Source of the DNA: Paenibacillus silvestris
GTDB taxonomy: Bacteria > Bacillota > Bacilli > Paenibacillales > NBRC-103111
Reading direction: 5' to 3'
Length of the DNA stretch: 64,000 bases
Assembly: GCF_009882985.1 (NCBI RefSeq)
Contig: NZ_WTUZ01000040.1
Span: 558,001 to 622,000 of the forward strand
How positions within the stretch are numbered: the first letter of the stretch is position 1; every line of letters starts with the position of its first letter. Under the pieces are notes generated by a model. The model did no database searches, was not told the DNA's origin, and saw only the letters and a program-made list of their open reading frames with translations. Positions 39,772 through 49,354 of this stretch are shown piece after piece. A program made the translations under genes and the position numbers.

Positions 39772-41934
39772 TTGGACACAAAGACTCAAAGTGCCTATCA
39801 AGAAGAACTGCAAAGACTCGAAGAAACGAATCTAGAAATTGACAAGCAGCTGGCTAGGCTTAGATCAACTCCAGTCTATTACGGCCCTGATCTAACGGAA
39901 CAAGCACTAGAAGTCGCACGCGAAAATGGCCGACACAACTTGGCCAAAGCGGTCGATGAGCCCTATTTTGGCCGTCTAGATTTCCAAGAGTCAGGCACGG
40001 CTTCATCCCAGCCATTATATATTGGCAAATCAGGCGTAGAAGACGAACGTACCGGTCACCTGTTAGTTATTGACTGGCGTGCACCCGTTGCCAGCTTATT
40101 CTATTCATTCACTGGTGGACTTGACGCTGCTTCCTACGACTCACCGGACGGACTTATTGAAGGTCTCGTCTATTTGAAGCGAAATCTCGTTGTTCGCAAA
40201 CAAATCCTTCAGCGTGTCGTGGATACCTATGACCGAACTGAAGACTCTCTAGCCGTTGGTGACGAATTTCTGCTATATCGATTAGGGGAAAATAAAGACA
40301 ACAAGCTTCGTGATATCGTCTCCACGATCCAAGCGGAGCAAGATCGGATCATCCGAGCAGCCAAGAATACGGCGCTCATTATTCAAGGGGTCGCAGGCAG
40401 TGGTAAAACAACTGTTGCCCTTCATCGTCTCGCCTTTTTGCTATATCAATATCGTGAACAGGTTCGCGCAGAGCGAATGATTATTTTCGCACCGAACTCG
40501 ATGTTCCTCGATTACATATCAGGTGTCTTACCTGAGCTGGGTGTTGGCAATATTCAGCAAAGCACTTTTACAGACTGGGCATTACATGTACTCGATCAAG
40601 AAGTGAAGTTAGCCGATCCAGCACTGACCCTCCAAACTTGGTTCTCTCTTGGAAGCAAGAGACCTCCTGTGGATGATCATGCACCAGGCAGATTTAAAGG
40701 ATCGATTCTTTTCAAACAATATTTAGATGACTGCTTAACGAAGTTCGAGTCCTCCTATGTCCCAACAGGGGATTTCATTCCTTGGGAGGGCGTTAAGCTG
40801 CCCCTAGCCAATATACGCGAATGGTTTTTCGTCGAGAATAAGCATTATCCACTCGTCAAACGTCGTGAACGCGTCGTAGCCCGCATCAAGCGTTGGATGG
40901 AAATGCAGCTCGACAAAATCTGGGAGCAAACCCGGAAGAAAGATCTGAAAAAGAAGTCCGCGCAGCGCTTGCGGACCTATTTGACCAGTTGGCCAGAGCA
41001 TACGGCATTCAGTTTCTACAAAATGCTGTTCGCTGAAACCAACCGCCCAGACAGCTTGCCTACTGAGCTTCTACGTGAGCTGCCTGAGCCAATTGTTCTT
41101 GCATCGCTCAAGCTTTTCAAGAAAAAAGAAGTGCAGCTTGAAGATCTCGCTCCACTCCTTTATATCCATACACGTCTGTACGGCATTCCGTCCGATCAAT
41201 TGTTCGACCATGTCGTCATTGACGAAGCCCAAGATTTTTCACCTTTCCAGGTGGCGGTTCTAGATAGCTATACACGTAATAGTTCCTTTACAATTCTGGG
41301 TGATTTGTCGCAAGGCATTCACGCTTATCAAGGCATCCAAGACTGGAAGGAATTCTCAAGTCTATTTCAAGAAGACCAAGGCGGCTACTTCGAGCTCGAG
41401 CGCAGTTACCGGTCAACGATGGAGATTATCCAGTTCGCCAATCTTGTGCTGCAGCGAGGCGTCGAGAACCCGCTCCTTGCAGTTCCTGTGTTCCGCAGCG
41501 GGAACAAAGTTCGGGTGTTACAGACAGACCTCAAAGGACGAATTCCCTTGTTAGAGCAAGCTATCGCGACTTTACAGCAAGGAACTTCCAGCACGATTGC
41601 CGTTGTGGCCCGTACAGAGAAGCAGGCTGAGGAATTACATGACGTCCTGACGAAAGCCGGCATTGAAACGAATCTTATTACATCCAAACAACGTGTGTAT
41701 CGCGGGGGAATCTCGGTCGTGCCGGTCTATTTGACCAAAGGACTGGAGTTTGACGCCGTTCTGCTGATGGATGTGACGGCTGGACATTACGAAGCAACGC
41801 TTATAGATGCCAAACTGCTTTATGTAGGCTGCACACGCGCACTACATGAGTTGTGGTTGATGGCACCTGGCGAATTATCACCGCTTGTCTCGACAGATGA
41901 TCCTGAGATTGTAACAACAGTTGCACCTTCATAA
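39772..41934 (+). CDS. HelD-like UvrD/Rep-family helicase (RNA polymerase recycling factor)
   Basis: 720 residues. The N-terminal helical arm (EELQRLEETNLEIDKQLARL) is followed by a UvrD-type ATPase core: Walker A QGVAGSGKTT (205-214), Walker B HVVIDEAQDF, GDLSQGIH, ERSYRSTMEI, and the C-terminal VYLTKGLEFDAVLL with YVGCTRALHEL. This matches HelD, which frees stalled RNA polymerase and recycles it, rather than RecD or PcrA. The start is TTG behind GGAGG. It stands alone between divergent gpx and a terminator. Confidence 0.9.
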   Translation: MDTKTQSAYQEELQRLEETNLEIDKQLARLRSTPVYYGPDLTEQALEVARENGRHNLAKAVDEPYFGRLDFQESGTASSQPLYIGKSGVEDERTGHLLVIDWRAPVASLFYSFTGGLDAASYDSPDGLIEGLVYLKRNLVVRKQILQRVVDTYDRTEDSLAVGDEFLLYRLGENKDNKLRDIVSTIQAEQDRIIRAAKNTALIIQGVAGSGKTTVALHRLAFLLYQYREQVRAERMIIFAPNSMFLDYISGVLPELGVGNIQQSTFTDWALHVLDQEVKLADPALTLQTWFSLGSKRPPVDDHAPGRFKGSILFKQYLDDCLTKFESSYVPTGDFIPWEGVKLPLANIREWFFVENKHYPLVKRRERVVARIKRWMEMQLDKIWEQTRKKDLKKKSAQRLRTYLTSWPEHTAFSFYKMLFAETNRPDSLPTELLRELPEPIVLASLKLFKKKEVQLEDLAPLLYIHTRLYGIPSDQLFDHVVIDEAQDFSPFQVAVLDSYTRNSSFTILGDLSQGIHAYQGIQDWKEFSSLFQEDQGGYFELERSYRSTMEIIQFANLVLQRGVENPLLAVPVFRSGNKVRVLQTDLKGRIPLLEQAIATLQQGTSSTIAVVARTEKQAEELHDVLTKAGIETNLITSKQRVYRGGISVVPVYLTKGLEFDAVLLMDVTAGHYEATLIDAKLLYVGCTRALHELWLMAPGELSPLVSTDDPEIVTTVAPS

Positions 41935-41935
41935 A

Positions 41936-41989
41936 AAAGACACCTGATTCCTCTAAGGCTAAAGCCATAGAAATCAATCAGGTGTCTTT
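41936..41989. terminator. Bidirectional hairpin terminator
   Basis: Perfect 14-base arms AAAGACACCTGATT (41936-41949) and AATCAGGTGTCTTT (41976-41989), with T-rich flanks on both strands. It separates the convergent HelD-like and DegV genes. Confidence 0.88.
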
Positions 41990-41997
41990 CTTTTTCT

Positions 41998-42858
41998 TTA
42001 ATAAGCGATCAGTACGCCGCCTTCTCCCGCATAGGTGCCAATGACAGTCCCCATGTTCGCAAATAACACGTTGCGGAACGGATGCTTTTGGAGGAGTTGG
42101 TTCAACACCTCTCGCGCTCTTTCCTCACAGTTGCTGTGTGCGACGGCAATCACATCTTTTTCGTAGTCGTGAACGGCCTCGCCCACTTTGGCGATCATCC
42201 GCTTCAACGCTTGCTGCGTGCCGCGAATTTTGTCCATGACTTCAATCGAGCCTTCTTCACTGGCTTTCATGACGAGTTTAATATTCAAAACAGAAGCCAC
42301 GGCCCCTCGGACCCGATCAAGCCGTCCGCCTTTGATGACATTTTCTAACGTATCCAAGAAAAACAGTGTCCCCGAAGACGCGACTGAACGTCGTATCGCC
42401 TGGACGATTTGCTCAAAAGGAACATCATCCTCTGCCATTTTCGCAGCTTTAAAGGCTAACACACCAAGCCCTAAAGAAGCTGTTTTCGAATCAATGACTT
42501 CAATACGTCCTTGATAACCTTCCTCCTGGAGCATCTCCTTGGCCATAAGGGCATGATTGTACGTACTGCTCAGAGCAGAAGAAAGACAAATCACAAGAAT
42601 ATCCTGATTTACCTCAGCTTTTTTCTGATAATCTGTGAGAAAATGCAGCGGTGAAGGACTAGACGTCTTAGGCAGTACACTCTCCGCTTTCATTCTCGCA
42701 TAAAATTCACAAAGCTCCATGTGAGGGGGCATGCACTCCTCTCCAAAATGTACGGACAAAGGCACAATTGTAATTCCTAGCTCGTCCGCAATCAATTTGG
42801 GGAGGTCACAGCTGCTGTCAGTGATAATCTTGATTGTCGTCATGTTGTGTACACTCAT
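41998..42858 (-). CDS. DegV-family fatty-acid-binding protein
   Basis: 286 residues. Family landmarks are IKIITDSSCDLP at the start, SSPSPLHFLTDYQ, CLSSALSSTYNHA, IDSKTASLGLG and the lipid-pocket segment LDTLENVIKGGRLDRVRGAV. DegV/FakB proteins bind a fatty acid for phosphorylation by FakA and feed exogenous acyl chains into lipid synthesis. No fakA gene is close. It starts three bases after the stop of a second degV gene, without a clear ribosome site, so translation is probably coupled. Confidence 0.9.
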   Translation of the reverse strand: MSVHNMTTIKIITDSSCDLPKLIADELGITIVPLSVHFGEECMPPHMELCEFYARMKAESVLPKTSSPSPLHFLTDYQKKAEVNQDILVICLSSALSSTYNHALMAKEMLQEEGYQGRIEVIDSKTASLGLGVLAFKAAKMAEDDVPFEQIVQAIRRSVASSGTLFFLDTLENVIKGGRLDRVRGAVASVLNIKLVMKASEEGSIEVMDKIRGTQQALKRMIAKVGEAVHDYEKDVIAVAHSNCEERAREVLNQLLQKHPFRNVLFANMGTVIGTYAGEGGVLIAY

Positions 42859-42861
42859 TTC

Positions 42862-43710
42862 TTATTTTTTGGCGAAAACGATTCCAACCGTACGAGGACC
42901 GCAGTGACTGGATACCACACAGCCAGTTTCGGTTATATAGACTTGCTTAATATTGGTTTGTTGTTCGATCTGCTCTTTGACATACGCAGCTTCCTCAGCT
43001 GCCATGGCATGAGTAATGAACAGAAACTCAGTATCCATCTCGTCTTTTTGTGCAAGTGCACGATCTAACAGTTGTTGAAGCGCTTTCTCCCGCTTCCCTC
43101 TCACTTTGTCCGTCAATGTCATAGCCCCGTCAATCACTTTCACAACAGGTCTAATTTTCAATAGACTTCCGAGGAAATGCTGGACGCTCGAACATCTTCC
43201 GCCTTTATGCAGATATTCCAAAGTATCAATGATAAACTCTACTTCAATATGGGATCGAAACGCTTCGATCATCGTTTTGATTTCCGAACTGCTCTTACCT
43301 TCCCGAGCCCAATGAGCAGCTTTCAGCGCAAGCAAACCTATCCCGGTTGATAGCGTTCTAGAATCTATTACGGCAACTCTATCATCTGGAAAATTTGCAG
43401 CCGCAATGGATGCATTTTGAATCGTCGAAGACAGTTCCGACGAAAGTCCGATATAGACGACATCATCACCAGCCTGTACTGCCCCTTCGAACGCCCGCTC
43501 AAAATCAATCGGAGAAGGCGCTGCTGTCTTGGGCAGTTTCCCGGTTTCATCTACAAGCTCAAAAAGTCGACCTGGTTTGATTGAAACACCATCTTTTAAC
43601 GATAGCTCCTCAAAAACAACATAAAGAGGCACAACTTCAATCTGATATTTGTGAATGAGTTCATCACTTAAATCACATGTGCTGTCTGTAAAAATACGCA
43701 CCGGGGACAT
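42862..43710 (-). CDS. DegV-family fatty-acid-binding protein
   Basis: 282 residues from ATG 43710, behind AAGGTGG; the open frame extends further upstream without a site. Typical elements are VRIFTDSTCDLSDEL, AAPSPIDFERAFE, GLSSELSSTIQNA, IDSRTLSTGIGLLAL and IDTLEYLHKGGRCSS. It is a clear paralogue of the downstream gene but diverged, so the two may prefer different acyl chains, as FakB1/FakB2 do in Staphylococcus. That division is inference. Confidence 0.9.
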   Translation of the reverse strand: MSPVRIFTDSTCDLSDELIHKYQIEVVPLYVVFEELSLKDGVSIKPGRLFELVDETGKLPKTAAPSPIDFERAFEGAVQAGDDVVYIGLSSELSSTIQNASIAAANFPDDRVAVIDSRTLSTGIGLLALKAAHWAREGKSSSEIKTMIEAFRSHIEVEFIIDTLEYLHKGGRCSSVQHFLGSLLKIRPVVKVIDGAMTLTDKVRGKREKALQQLLDRALAQKDEMDTEFLFITHAMAAEEAAYVKEQIEQQTNIKQVYITETGCVVSSHCGPRTVGIVFAKK

Positions 43711-43843
43711 TACGGTCAACCACCTTATCTCTCTATCTATCCGTCTATAAACTGAAAACCACAATAAAACTATGGATTGTTGTGTGTTCAGTATAAAGGA
43801 TATGTATGGAAAGCTCAATCATACAAAATGAAGTAACTATACA

Positions 43844-44614
43844 TTAGAAACCATAAATCGTCATGCCGCCGTCAACAAATAGCGTCTGACCCGTCACGTA
43901 ATTCGCTGCATCGGAAGCTAAGAAAACAGCAGGTCCCACCAGCTCTTCAAGCTCCCCAACACGCTGCAGGGGTGTGCGCGCAATAACATCAGCCAGAAAA
44001 TCAGGATTAGCCAATATTTTCTCCGTAAGCGATGTTTTAAAATACCAAGGACCAATGCTGTTCACGTTAATTCCGAATTTTCCCCACTCCAGCGCCAGCA
44101 CCTTCGTCATTTGAATCATGGCTGCCTTTGTAGCCGCGTATACAACACCTGTACGTAGGGCAACATGTCCGGCAACAGAAGCAATATTGATGATCCGACC
44201 ATATCCCTGCTCTTTCATTTGATGACCAACAATTTGTGCGCACAAAAAGGCCGATTTGAGATTCGTTTGCATGATGGTATCCCATTCTTCATCCGTTACG
44301 GCCAGTGCTTGACTGCGGATATTCATCCCGGCATTGTTGATTAGAATGTCTAATCTACCTGTCTTTTCAATGATTTGTCCTACAGCCTGTTCAATTTGTT
44401 CCCTATTCGTGACGTCCACTTGGAACGGATAAGCTGATCTGCCCAACGCACGAATTTCGGCAGCAACTTCTTCGATATCACTTGATGTACGCGCAAAAAG
44501 GGCGACATCAGCACCGGCCTCAGCAAGTCCGATTGCCAGCGCTCTGCCGATCCCTCTTCCTGCTCCTGTCACCAGGGCAATTTTATTATCTAGTCGAAAT
44601 GAAGGTAAAAACAT
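43844..44614 (-). CDS. SDR-family oxidoreductase
   Basis: 256 residues. Classical SDR: cofactor motif TGAGRGIGRALAIGLAEAG, NNAGMN, the active-site Ser in IASVAG and YAATKAAM with the catalytic Tyr and Lys. The C-terminal FLASDAANYVTGQTLFVDGG is standard. The best match in layout is to gluconate 5-dehydrogenase/3-oxoacyl-ACP reductase-like enzymes; the substrate is uncertain. No strong ribosome site is seen: ATG 44614 is given, TTG 44629 is an alternative. Divergent from the hemolysin III gene. Confidence 0.85.
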   Translation of the reverse strand: MFLPSFRLDNKIALVTGAGRGIGRALAIGLAEAGADVALFARTSSDIEEVAAEIRALGRSAYPFQVDVTNREQIEQAVGQIIEKTGRLDILINNAGMNIRSQALAVTDEEWDTIMQTNLKSAFLCAQIVGHQMKEQGYGRIINIASVAGHVALRTGVVYAATKAAMIQMTKVLALEWGKFGINVNSIGPWYFKTSLTEKILANPDFLADVIARTPLQRVGELEELVGPAVFLASDAANYVTGQTLFVDGGMTIYGF

Positions 44615-44674
44615 AGTCTCATCGTCCAATCTATTAGGGAGTAGTTGTAGCTAATAAAGAAAGTAGGGATTCAC

Positions 44675-45307
44675 ATGAATTATTCCGTTCAAGAAGAGAA
44701 AGCAAATGCCATCAGCCATGGGATTGGCGTCCTTTTAAGCATCGCAGCGCTTATCCTGCTCGTTGTTCAGGCTTGTCTGCACGGAGATGCGTGGCATATT
44801 GTGAGTTTCAGCGTGTTTGGTGTGGCGCTCGTTATTTTGTACACCTGCTCCACTTTGCTGCACAGCGTCAGTCAACCACGTTTGAAAGATATTTTTGAAG
44901 TGCTCGATCATTCCGCTATTTACGTCTTAATTGCTGGCACCTATACCCCCTATTTGCTTGTGACGCTGCGTGGACCTATGGGGTGGTCATTCTTTGGTGT
45001 GATTTGGGGGCTTGCCTTAGCCGGGATCGTGCTCAAAATATTTTATGTGAAGCGATTTATCCTCATCTCAACGTTATGTTATATTCTCATGGGGTGGCTC
45101 ATTGTTATTGCCTTTAAGCCGCTTTACGCGAGCCTGCCCTTCGGCGGCATCGTTTGGCTGGTAGTTGGCGGATTGCTGTACACGTTCGGTTCGATTTTCT
45201 ATGTATGGAGGCGCATCCCTTATCACCATGCCATTTGGCATATTTTCGTGCTCGCCGGTAGCGCCTGTCATTTCGTTTCTATCTTCGGATATGTCATCAT
45301 GTCTTAA
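44675..45307 (+). CDS. Hemolysin III/PAQR-family membrane protein
   Basis: 210 residues with seven hydrophobic helices. Conserved metal-type residues occur in AISHGIGVLL, STLLHSV, VLDHSAIYVLIAGTYTPY and HHAIWHIFVLAGSACHF, the PAQR/YqfA pattern. Despite the historic name, bacterial members are membrane proteins linked to lipid or membrane homeostasis. Ribosome site AGGGATT. Its stop codon abuts that of the GDSL hydrolase gene on the other strand. Confidence 0.88.
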   Translation: MNYSVQEEKANAISHGIGVLLSIAALILLVVQACLHGDAWHIVSFSVFGVALVILYTCSTLLHSVSQPRLKDIFEVLDHSAIYVLIAGTYTPYLLVTLRGPMGWSFFGVIWGLALAGIVLKIFYVKRFILISTLCYILMGWLIVIAFKPLYASLPFGGIVWLVVGGLLYTFGSIFYVWRRIPYHHAIWHIFVLAGSACHFVSIFGYVIMS

Positions 45308-45961
45308 TTAAGGAATCAGTTGCTGCAGCTGCTGAAGTGAAACGACGCTCTCAACCTGACGCGCCAGCTCATCATAACCATCCTCATTCGGATGAATGGC
45401 ATCGTCCGAAAGATAACGGGTATCCTGCCCGATAAAAGCATCATATACCTGAACGATATGAATATGCGGCTGCTCTAATTTCCGTAAAAATAGGTTAAAA
45501 CGCTGCACCCAATAAGCCGATTCAGGGACCTGCGGTAATGGATTATACAATCCAATCAAGGCAATGACATACGGGGTGTCGATACCTTGCCGCAGCGTTT
45601 CTATTTTCGCCATAATTTCTTTGTAATTCGATTCGTACGTTTGAAGTGCTGACTTTAGAAAGGCAGGATCATTTTGGTAAAAGAAAGGAATTGCCGCTTG
45701 GATTAAATCATTACCGCCAGCTGTAATCGTAATAATATCCGCTTCTTGGATATCCTTCTGAATTTGCGGATCGGACTCCAGCGTTTGGAGCAATTCGCTA
45801 GTCGTAGCACCGTTCGTGCCTGCTTGGATTAATTGAACAGGAACGTTAAGCCACTGCTCTACTTTCATCTTAAAGCTGTACACGAATCCACGACCATCCG
45901 GTGCACCAAAACCAACGGTTAGTGAATCGCCAAATGCCAAATAGTTAATCGTCTTATCCAT
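45308..45961 (-). CDS. SGNH/GDSL-type lipase or esterase
   Basis: 217 residues. Block I FGDSLTVGFG holds the nucleophile Ser13, block III ITAGGNDLI the oxyanion Asn, and block V DAIHPNEDGY the catalytic Asp/His pair. No signal peptide is visible, so it is probably intracellular. Substrates of this group include acyl esters and acetylated sugars. Its stop codon directly abuts the convergent hemolysin III stop codon with no base between. Confidence 0.88.
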   Translation of the reverse strand: MDKTINYLAFGDSLTVGFGAPDGRGFVYSFKMKVEQWLNVPVQLIQAGTNGATTSELLQTLESDPQIQKDIQEADIITITAGGNDLIQAAIPFFYQNDPAFLKSALQTYESNYKEIMAKIETLRQGIDTPYVIALIGLYNPLPQVPESAYWVQRFNLFLRKLEQPHIHIVQVYDAFIGQDTRYLSDDAIHPNEDGYDELARQVESVVSLQQLQQLIP

Positions 45962-46053
45962 GCTATCCTCTCCCTGAAGCCTGACGTAGGATAGTATATG
46001 CGTCAGCGCCCAGTTTGGGAAGGGACACTCCTACCAGTTGTGCGGCAAGATTT

Positions 46054-46338
46054 TTATACGTTTACATGCTCCTGAACAAAATTTTCGATTTGCGCTTTTT
46101 CTGCATACGTGAATTGAAACTCGCAGTCACAGCCCTCGTCATGAAGCACAATTTGCACAATAACCCCATCCAAATTGCAAATCACAAGAATCGTTGGATC
46201 GATGAGATCCTCCGGAAACGTTTCGCCGGCCTCAAGATGCATCCTTAGATAAATGTCGCGCCATTGTCCGCGTACCTCGGATTCCATAAAAGATAACGTA
46301 AATTTGTGTTCAACGTGCTCTGCGCCATATTTCATCAT
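46054..46338 (-). CDS. Hypothetical protein, 94 residues
   Basis: 94 residues from the first of two ATG codons (46338), behind GGGGG; a TTG at 46356 would overlap that site. Soluble, acidic sequence with a probable beta core (HKFTLSFMESEVRGQWRDIY, PTILVICNLDGVIVQIVLH) and a CDC pair in DEGCDCEFQFT. No domain recognised. It is divergent from the M20 peptidase gene and stands alone; no terminator was noticed after it. Confidence 0.6.
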   Translation of the reverse strand: MMKYGAEHVEHKFTLSFMESEVRGQWRDIYLRMHLEAGETFPEDLIDPTILVICNLDGVIVQIVLHDEGCDCEFQFTYAEKAQIENFVQEHVNV

Positions 46339-46495
46339 CTGACTTTTCCCCCACAATATGTTTTTCTCAGCAAGTTGATCTTTTTTATTTGAACTTCGTT
46401 CACTTTATTGTAACTCAGAGCTCCTTAAAGTGGTAGTTTGCGCTCCTTTATACTACAATAAAAGCAAGTAATTAGATAAAGGAGCCTTCTCACAT

Positions 46496-47662
46496 ATGAA
46501 ATCAACCATCACACAAACCATTGACAATAACGCGGACAGATTCAAAGCCATTTCCAGCTTTATTGGCGCGAATCCTGAGCTCGGACATGAAGAATTCAAG
46601 GCTTTCGCCCGCTTAACGGAAGAGCTGGAACATCATGGATTTGAGGTTGAACGCGGCGTATTAGATATTCCAACAGCTTTTATCGCCACCTATGATTCAG
46701 GGAAAGCGGGCCCCGTTGTTGGCTTCTTAGCGGAGTATGATGCTTTGCCAGATCTGGGACATGCCTGCGGACATCACTTAATCTGCATGATGAGCTTAGG
46801 TGCAGCTATCGGGCTTAAGTCTGTACTCGCCGAAACAGGCGGCAGTATTCGTGTCTACGGGACTCCCGCTGAGGAAACCAAGGGTGCGAAAGTGCCCATG
46901 GCCGAAGCAGGACTATTCCGCGACGTGGATATCGCTTTGATGGCACATCCTTATTACACCTACGAAAAATCCGGTGAGTCCCTGGCAATGGATGCGATTC
47001 AGTATGAATTCTTCGGCCGTTCTGCACATGCCGCTGCACAGCCTTATGAAGGCATTAACGCGTTGGACGCCGTACTCCAGCTATTCAATTCCATCAACGC
47101 GCTGCGTCAACAGATCAAATCGGATGCGCGTATTCACGGCATTATTAATGAAGGCGGCAAAGCGCCTAACATTATCCCGGACTATGCCGTCGCGCAGTTC
47201 TATGTCCGATCAGGGACTCGCGCCTACACCGATGAGCTTGTCCAGAAAGTGCTCCACTGCGCGGAGGGTGCTGCTTTGCAAACAGGCTGCACGCTCAAAA
47301 CGTCCTTCTACGAATATTCGTATGACGAGCTGCGAACCAACGAAACGTTGTCCCAGGTATTCTCGGATCAACTTCACGAGATGGGAATCGACCCTAAGGA
47401 CATTGAAATCGGCAAGGATCACGGCTCACTGGATCTCGGTAACGTTTCGATTCAATGTCCAACGATCCACCCCTTCGTTAAAGTCGTTGGCGAGAAGCAC
47501 ATGCTGCACACCAAGGAATTCCGTGATCTAGCGCTGCAAGAGCCTGCGCTTGACGCTATGATTTTCACAGCCAAAGCGCTGGCTAACACGGCTTACGAAG
47601 TCATTAGCAGCCCAGAGTTGCTGCAAAGAATCAAAGATGAGTTTACCGCAACAACAAAGTAA
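46496..47662 (+). CDS. M20-family metallopeptidase/amidohydrolase (AbgB-like)
   Basis: 388 residues. M20D features: GFLAEYDALPDLGHACGHHL with the metal-binding Asp/His set, GTPAEETKGAK with the catalytic Glu, and a dimerisation-type domain with FFGRSAHAAAQPYEGINALD. This is closest in plan to p-aminobenzoyl-glutamate hydrolase subunit B and related amidohydrolases, which cleave N-acyl amino acids or peptides in the cytosol. The AAAGGAG site is 11 bases before the ATG. Ends in a strong terminator. Confidence 0.88.
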   Translation: MKSTITQTIDNNADRFKAISSFIGANPELGHEEFKAFARLTEELEHHGFEVERGVLDIPTAFIATYDSGKAGPVVGFLAEYDALPDLGHACGHHLICMMSLGAAIGLKSVLAETGGSIRVYGTPAEETKGAKVPMAEAGLFRDVDIALMAHPYYTYEKSGESLAMDAIQYEFFGRSAHAAAQPYEGINALDAVLQLFNSINALRQQIKSDARIHGIINEGGKAPNIIPDYAVAQFYVRSGTRAYTDELVQKVLHCAEGAALQTGCTLKTSFYEYSYDELRTNETLSQVFSDQLHEMGIDPKDIEIGKDHGSLDLGNVSIQCPTIHPFVKVVGEKHMLHTKEFRDLALQEPALDAMIFTAKALANTAYEVISSPELLQRIKDEFTATTK

Positions 47663-47667
47663 GACAG

Positions 47668-47720
47668 AAAAGGGGTTGTCACAACAGGACTATGATAGTC
47701 CTGAGGGACAGCCCCTTTTT
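47668..47720 (+). terminator. Long hairpin terminator after the M20 gene
   Basis: Outer arms AAAAGGGG (47668-47675) and CCCCTTTTT, with inner arms CAGGACTA and TAGTCCTG. It is followed by T-rich sequence. Confidence 0.88.
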
Positions 47721-47757
47721 CCCCGCTCCAGCGGTACATGCCAGTTAGCCCACCAAA

Positions 47758-47910
47758 CTGAAATAGATGGAAAAACTACCGTTAATCTAACCTGCTCATT
47801 GGCATGAAATAAAATAAAGGTAGAAACTCCAGCTAAATTACCTGTAGCTGCACGAAATCCGCTAGAATTGGTGAAATTAGCGGTGGAAATTCCAGTTATT
47901 TGGTATAAAC
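47758..47910. repeat. Degenerate intergenic repeat, copy B
   Basis: ATAGATGGAAAAACTACCG followed by TTAATCTAACC, then GGTAGAAACTCCAGCTAAAT and GGTGGAAATTCCAGTTATTT. The first block matches copy C at 59427 nearly base for base (ATAGATGGAGAACCTCCCG, TAATTCAACC). It sits between convergent gene ends, after the M20 terminator, and holds no reading frame of note. Confidence 0.6.
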
Positions 47911-47958
47911 TGGGGTTATGATGAGAATTACCAGGAGTAATCGGCGCTAATTACAGGC

Positions 47959-49281
47959 TCAAGCCGTGACGCTAGCTGATGAAGCTGCAACAGTTGCCTC
48001 CCTGTGGCTTTTCTCCGCCTTTTCTTTACGCTCTTCGAGCTGACCCAAAATGGCGTAAAACATGATCATCCCAATGACTCCGCTAATCGCAATAAGCGTT
48101 GCCATCAACCAAGATGGCATCCAGCCTCCAAGGATTACGCCTAAACCGCCGAGCAGCGTTGCTCCTTTATATACCATCCCGAAGAGAGCCATATATGAGC
48201 TTCTTGCATGGTCTGGGGCAATATTCCCCAAGTAAGCTTGCTTAATCGGCACATACATCAGCTCGCCAACGGTTGCAATGAACATCGAGAGCAGCAGCAG
48301 CCAAGGTTGGTTGCTGTAAGCTAAATAGCTATAGCCCAAAATGTAACAAGTGTAGCCTACAAACAGCACTTTGCTATCCGAGAACCGCCGCATGAATACA
48401 CCCATGAGCACGGAAAGAACAACCACGAGCACTGTATTCTCTGTACGGATAAAACCTAACATCTTGAGTCCATCTACCGTCCAGGATGACTCCATCCAAG
48501 GGATGAACGGGGCAGAGACCATTTCTTTTTCCAAACGGACACCCACATAATTTCCCAGATGAAACTCCACTGAGACCAACAATAAAGATGCAATTGTGAA
48601 GATCATGAATGTTTTATCATGCAGCACCAGCTTGTAATTAGACCATATGGACGTCTTTCTATGAAGATTGCCCTCTACTCCATCAGTATCATCAGGTAAA
48701 TGTTTTGGCTCGTAGACTTCATGAATGAAGAAATAAGTGATAACTAGCGATATTAGTCCACTTACCGATAAGCCTATGAACAGCTCAAACAGGTAGGATT
48801 TGAATAAGAACGCCCCTGCTATACCAGCAATCGCAAAGGATAAGTTGTTCATCCAGTACATAATGGCATACATGTATTTGCGAATATCAGGAGCTGTAAC
48901 GTCGAGCAGCATCGCATCATTGGCAGGTCCATGAACGCCCCAGAACATACTCACGCCAATCATCAGAACAAACGTCATCCACGGGGACGACAACCATGGC
49001 GAATTACACAAAGCCATCCCCATAAAGCAAAACATCCAACCAACTTCTGCGGTAAGCATCAGCTTTTTACGACCAATTCGATCCGCATAATAGCCACCTA
49101 CAATACCCGCGATGACACCTGCTAGAATCCCGAGAATGACCACAAGTCCAGCGCTCGTATCCCCTAATTTTCCAGAAAAGTAAATAGACATGAAGGGAAG
49201 CACCATATTATTCGCGGTACCAGAAAGAAATGAAAGGCCGATTCTTAATTTAACATTACGATGAAAATCGCGAAATCTCAC
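47959..49281 (-). CDS. MFS transporter
   Basis: 440 residues from GTG 49281, five bases after GGAGGG; the open frame extends 16 codons further without a site. About twelve hydrophobic helices and the MFS loop motif GYYADRIGRKKLML (between helices 2 and 3) identify a major facilitator. A hydrophilic central loop (PKHLPDDTDGVEGNLHRKTS) separates the two halves. Overall look is that of a drug-efflux type (MDR) permease; the substrate is unknown. It ends in a charged tail (LEERKEKAEKSHREA). Confidence 0.88.
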   Translation of the reverse strand: MRFRDFHRNVKLRIGLSFLSGTANNMVLPFMSIYFSGKLGDTSAGLVVILGILAGVIAGIVGGYYADRIGRKKLMLTAEVGWMFCFMGMALCNSPWLSSPWMTFVLMIGVSMFWGVHGPANDAMLLDVTAPDIRKYMYAIMYWMNNLSFAIAGIAGAFLFKSYLFELFIGLSVSGLISLVITYFFIHEVYEPKHLPDDTDGVEGNLHRKTSIWSNYKLVLHDKTFMIFTIASLLLVSVEFHLGNYVGVRLEKEMVSAPFIPWMESSWTVDGLKMLGFIRTENTVLVVVLSVLMGVFMRRFSDSKVLFVGYTCYILGYSYLAYSNQPWLLLLSMFIATVGELMYVPIKQAYLGNIAPDHARSSYMALFGMVYKGATLLGGLGVILGGWMPSWLMATLIAISGVIGMIMFYAILGQLEERKEKAEKSHREATVAASSASVTA

Positions 49282-49354
49282 GTTAACCCTCCAAGTGGAA
49301 AAACAAATCTGCCGAGCCTCGTATTTCACCTTTGTTCAATTAACGCCTAATAAA

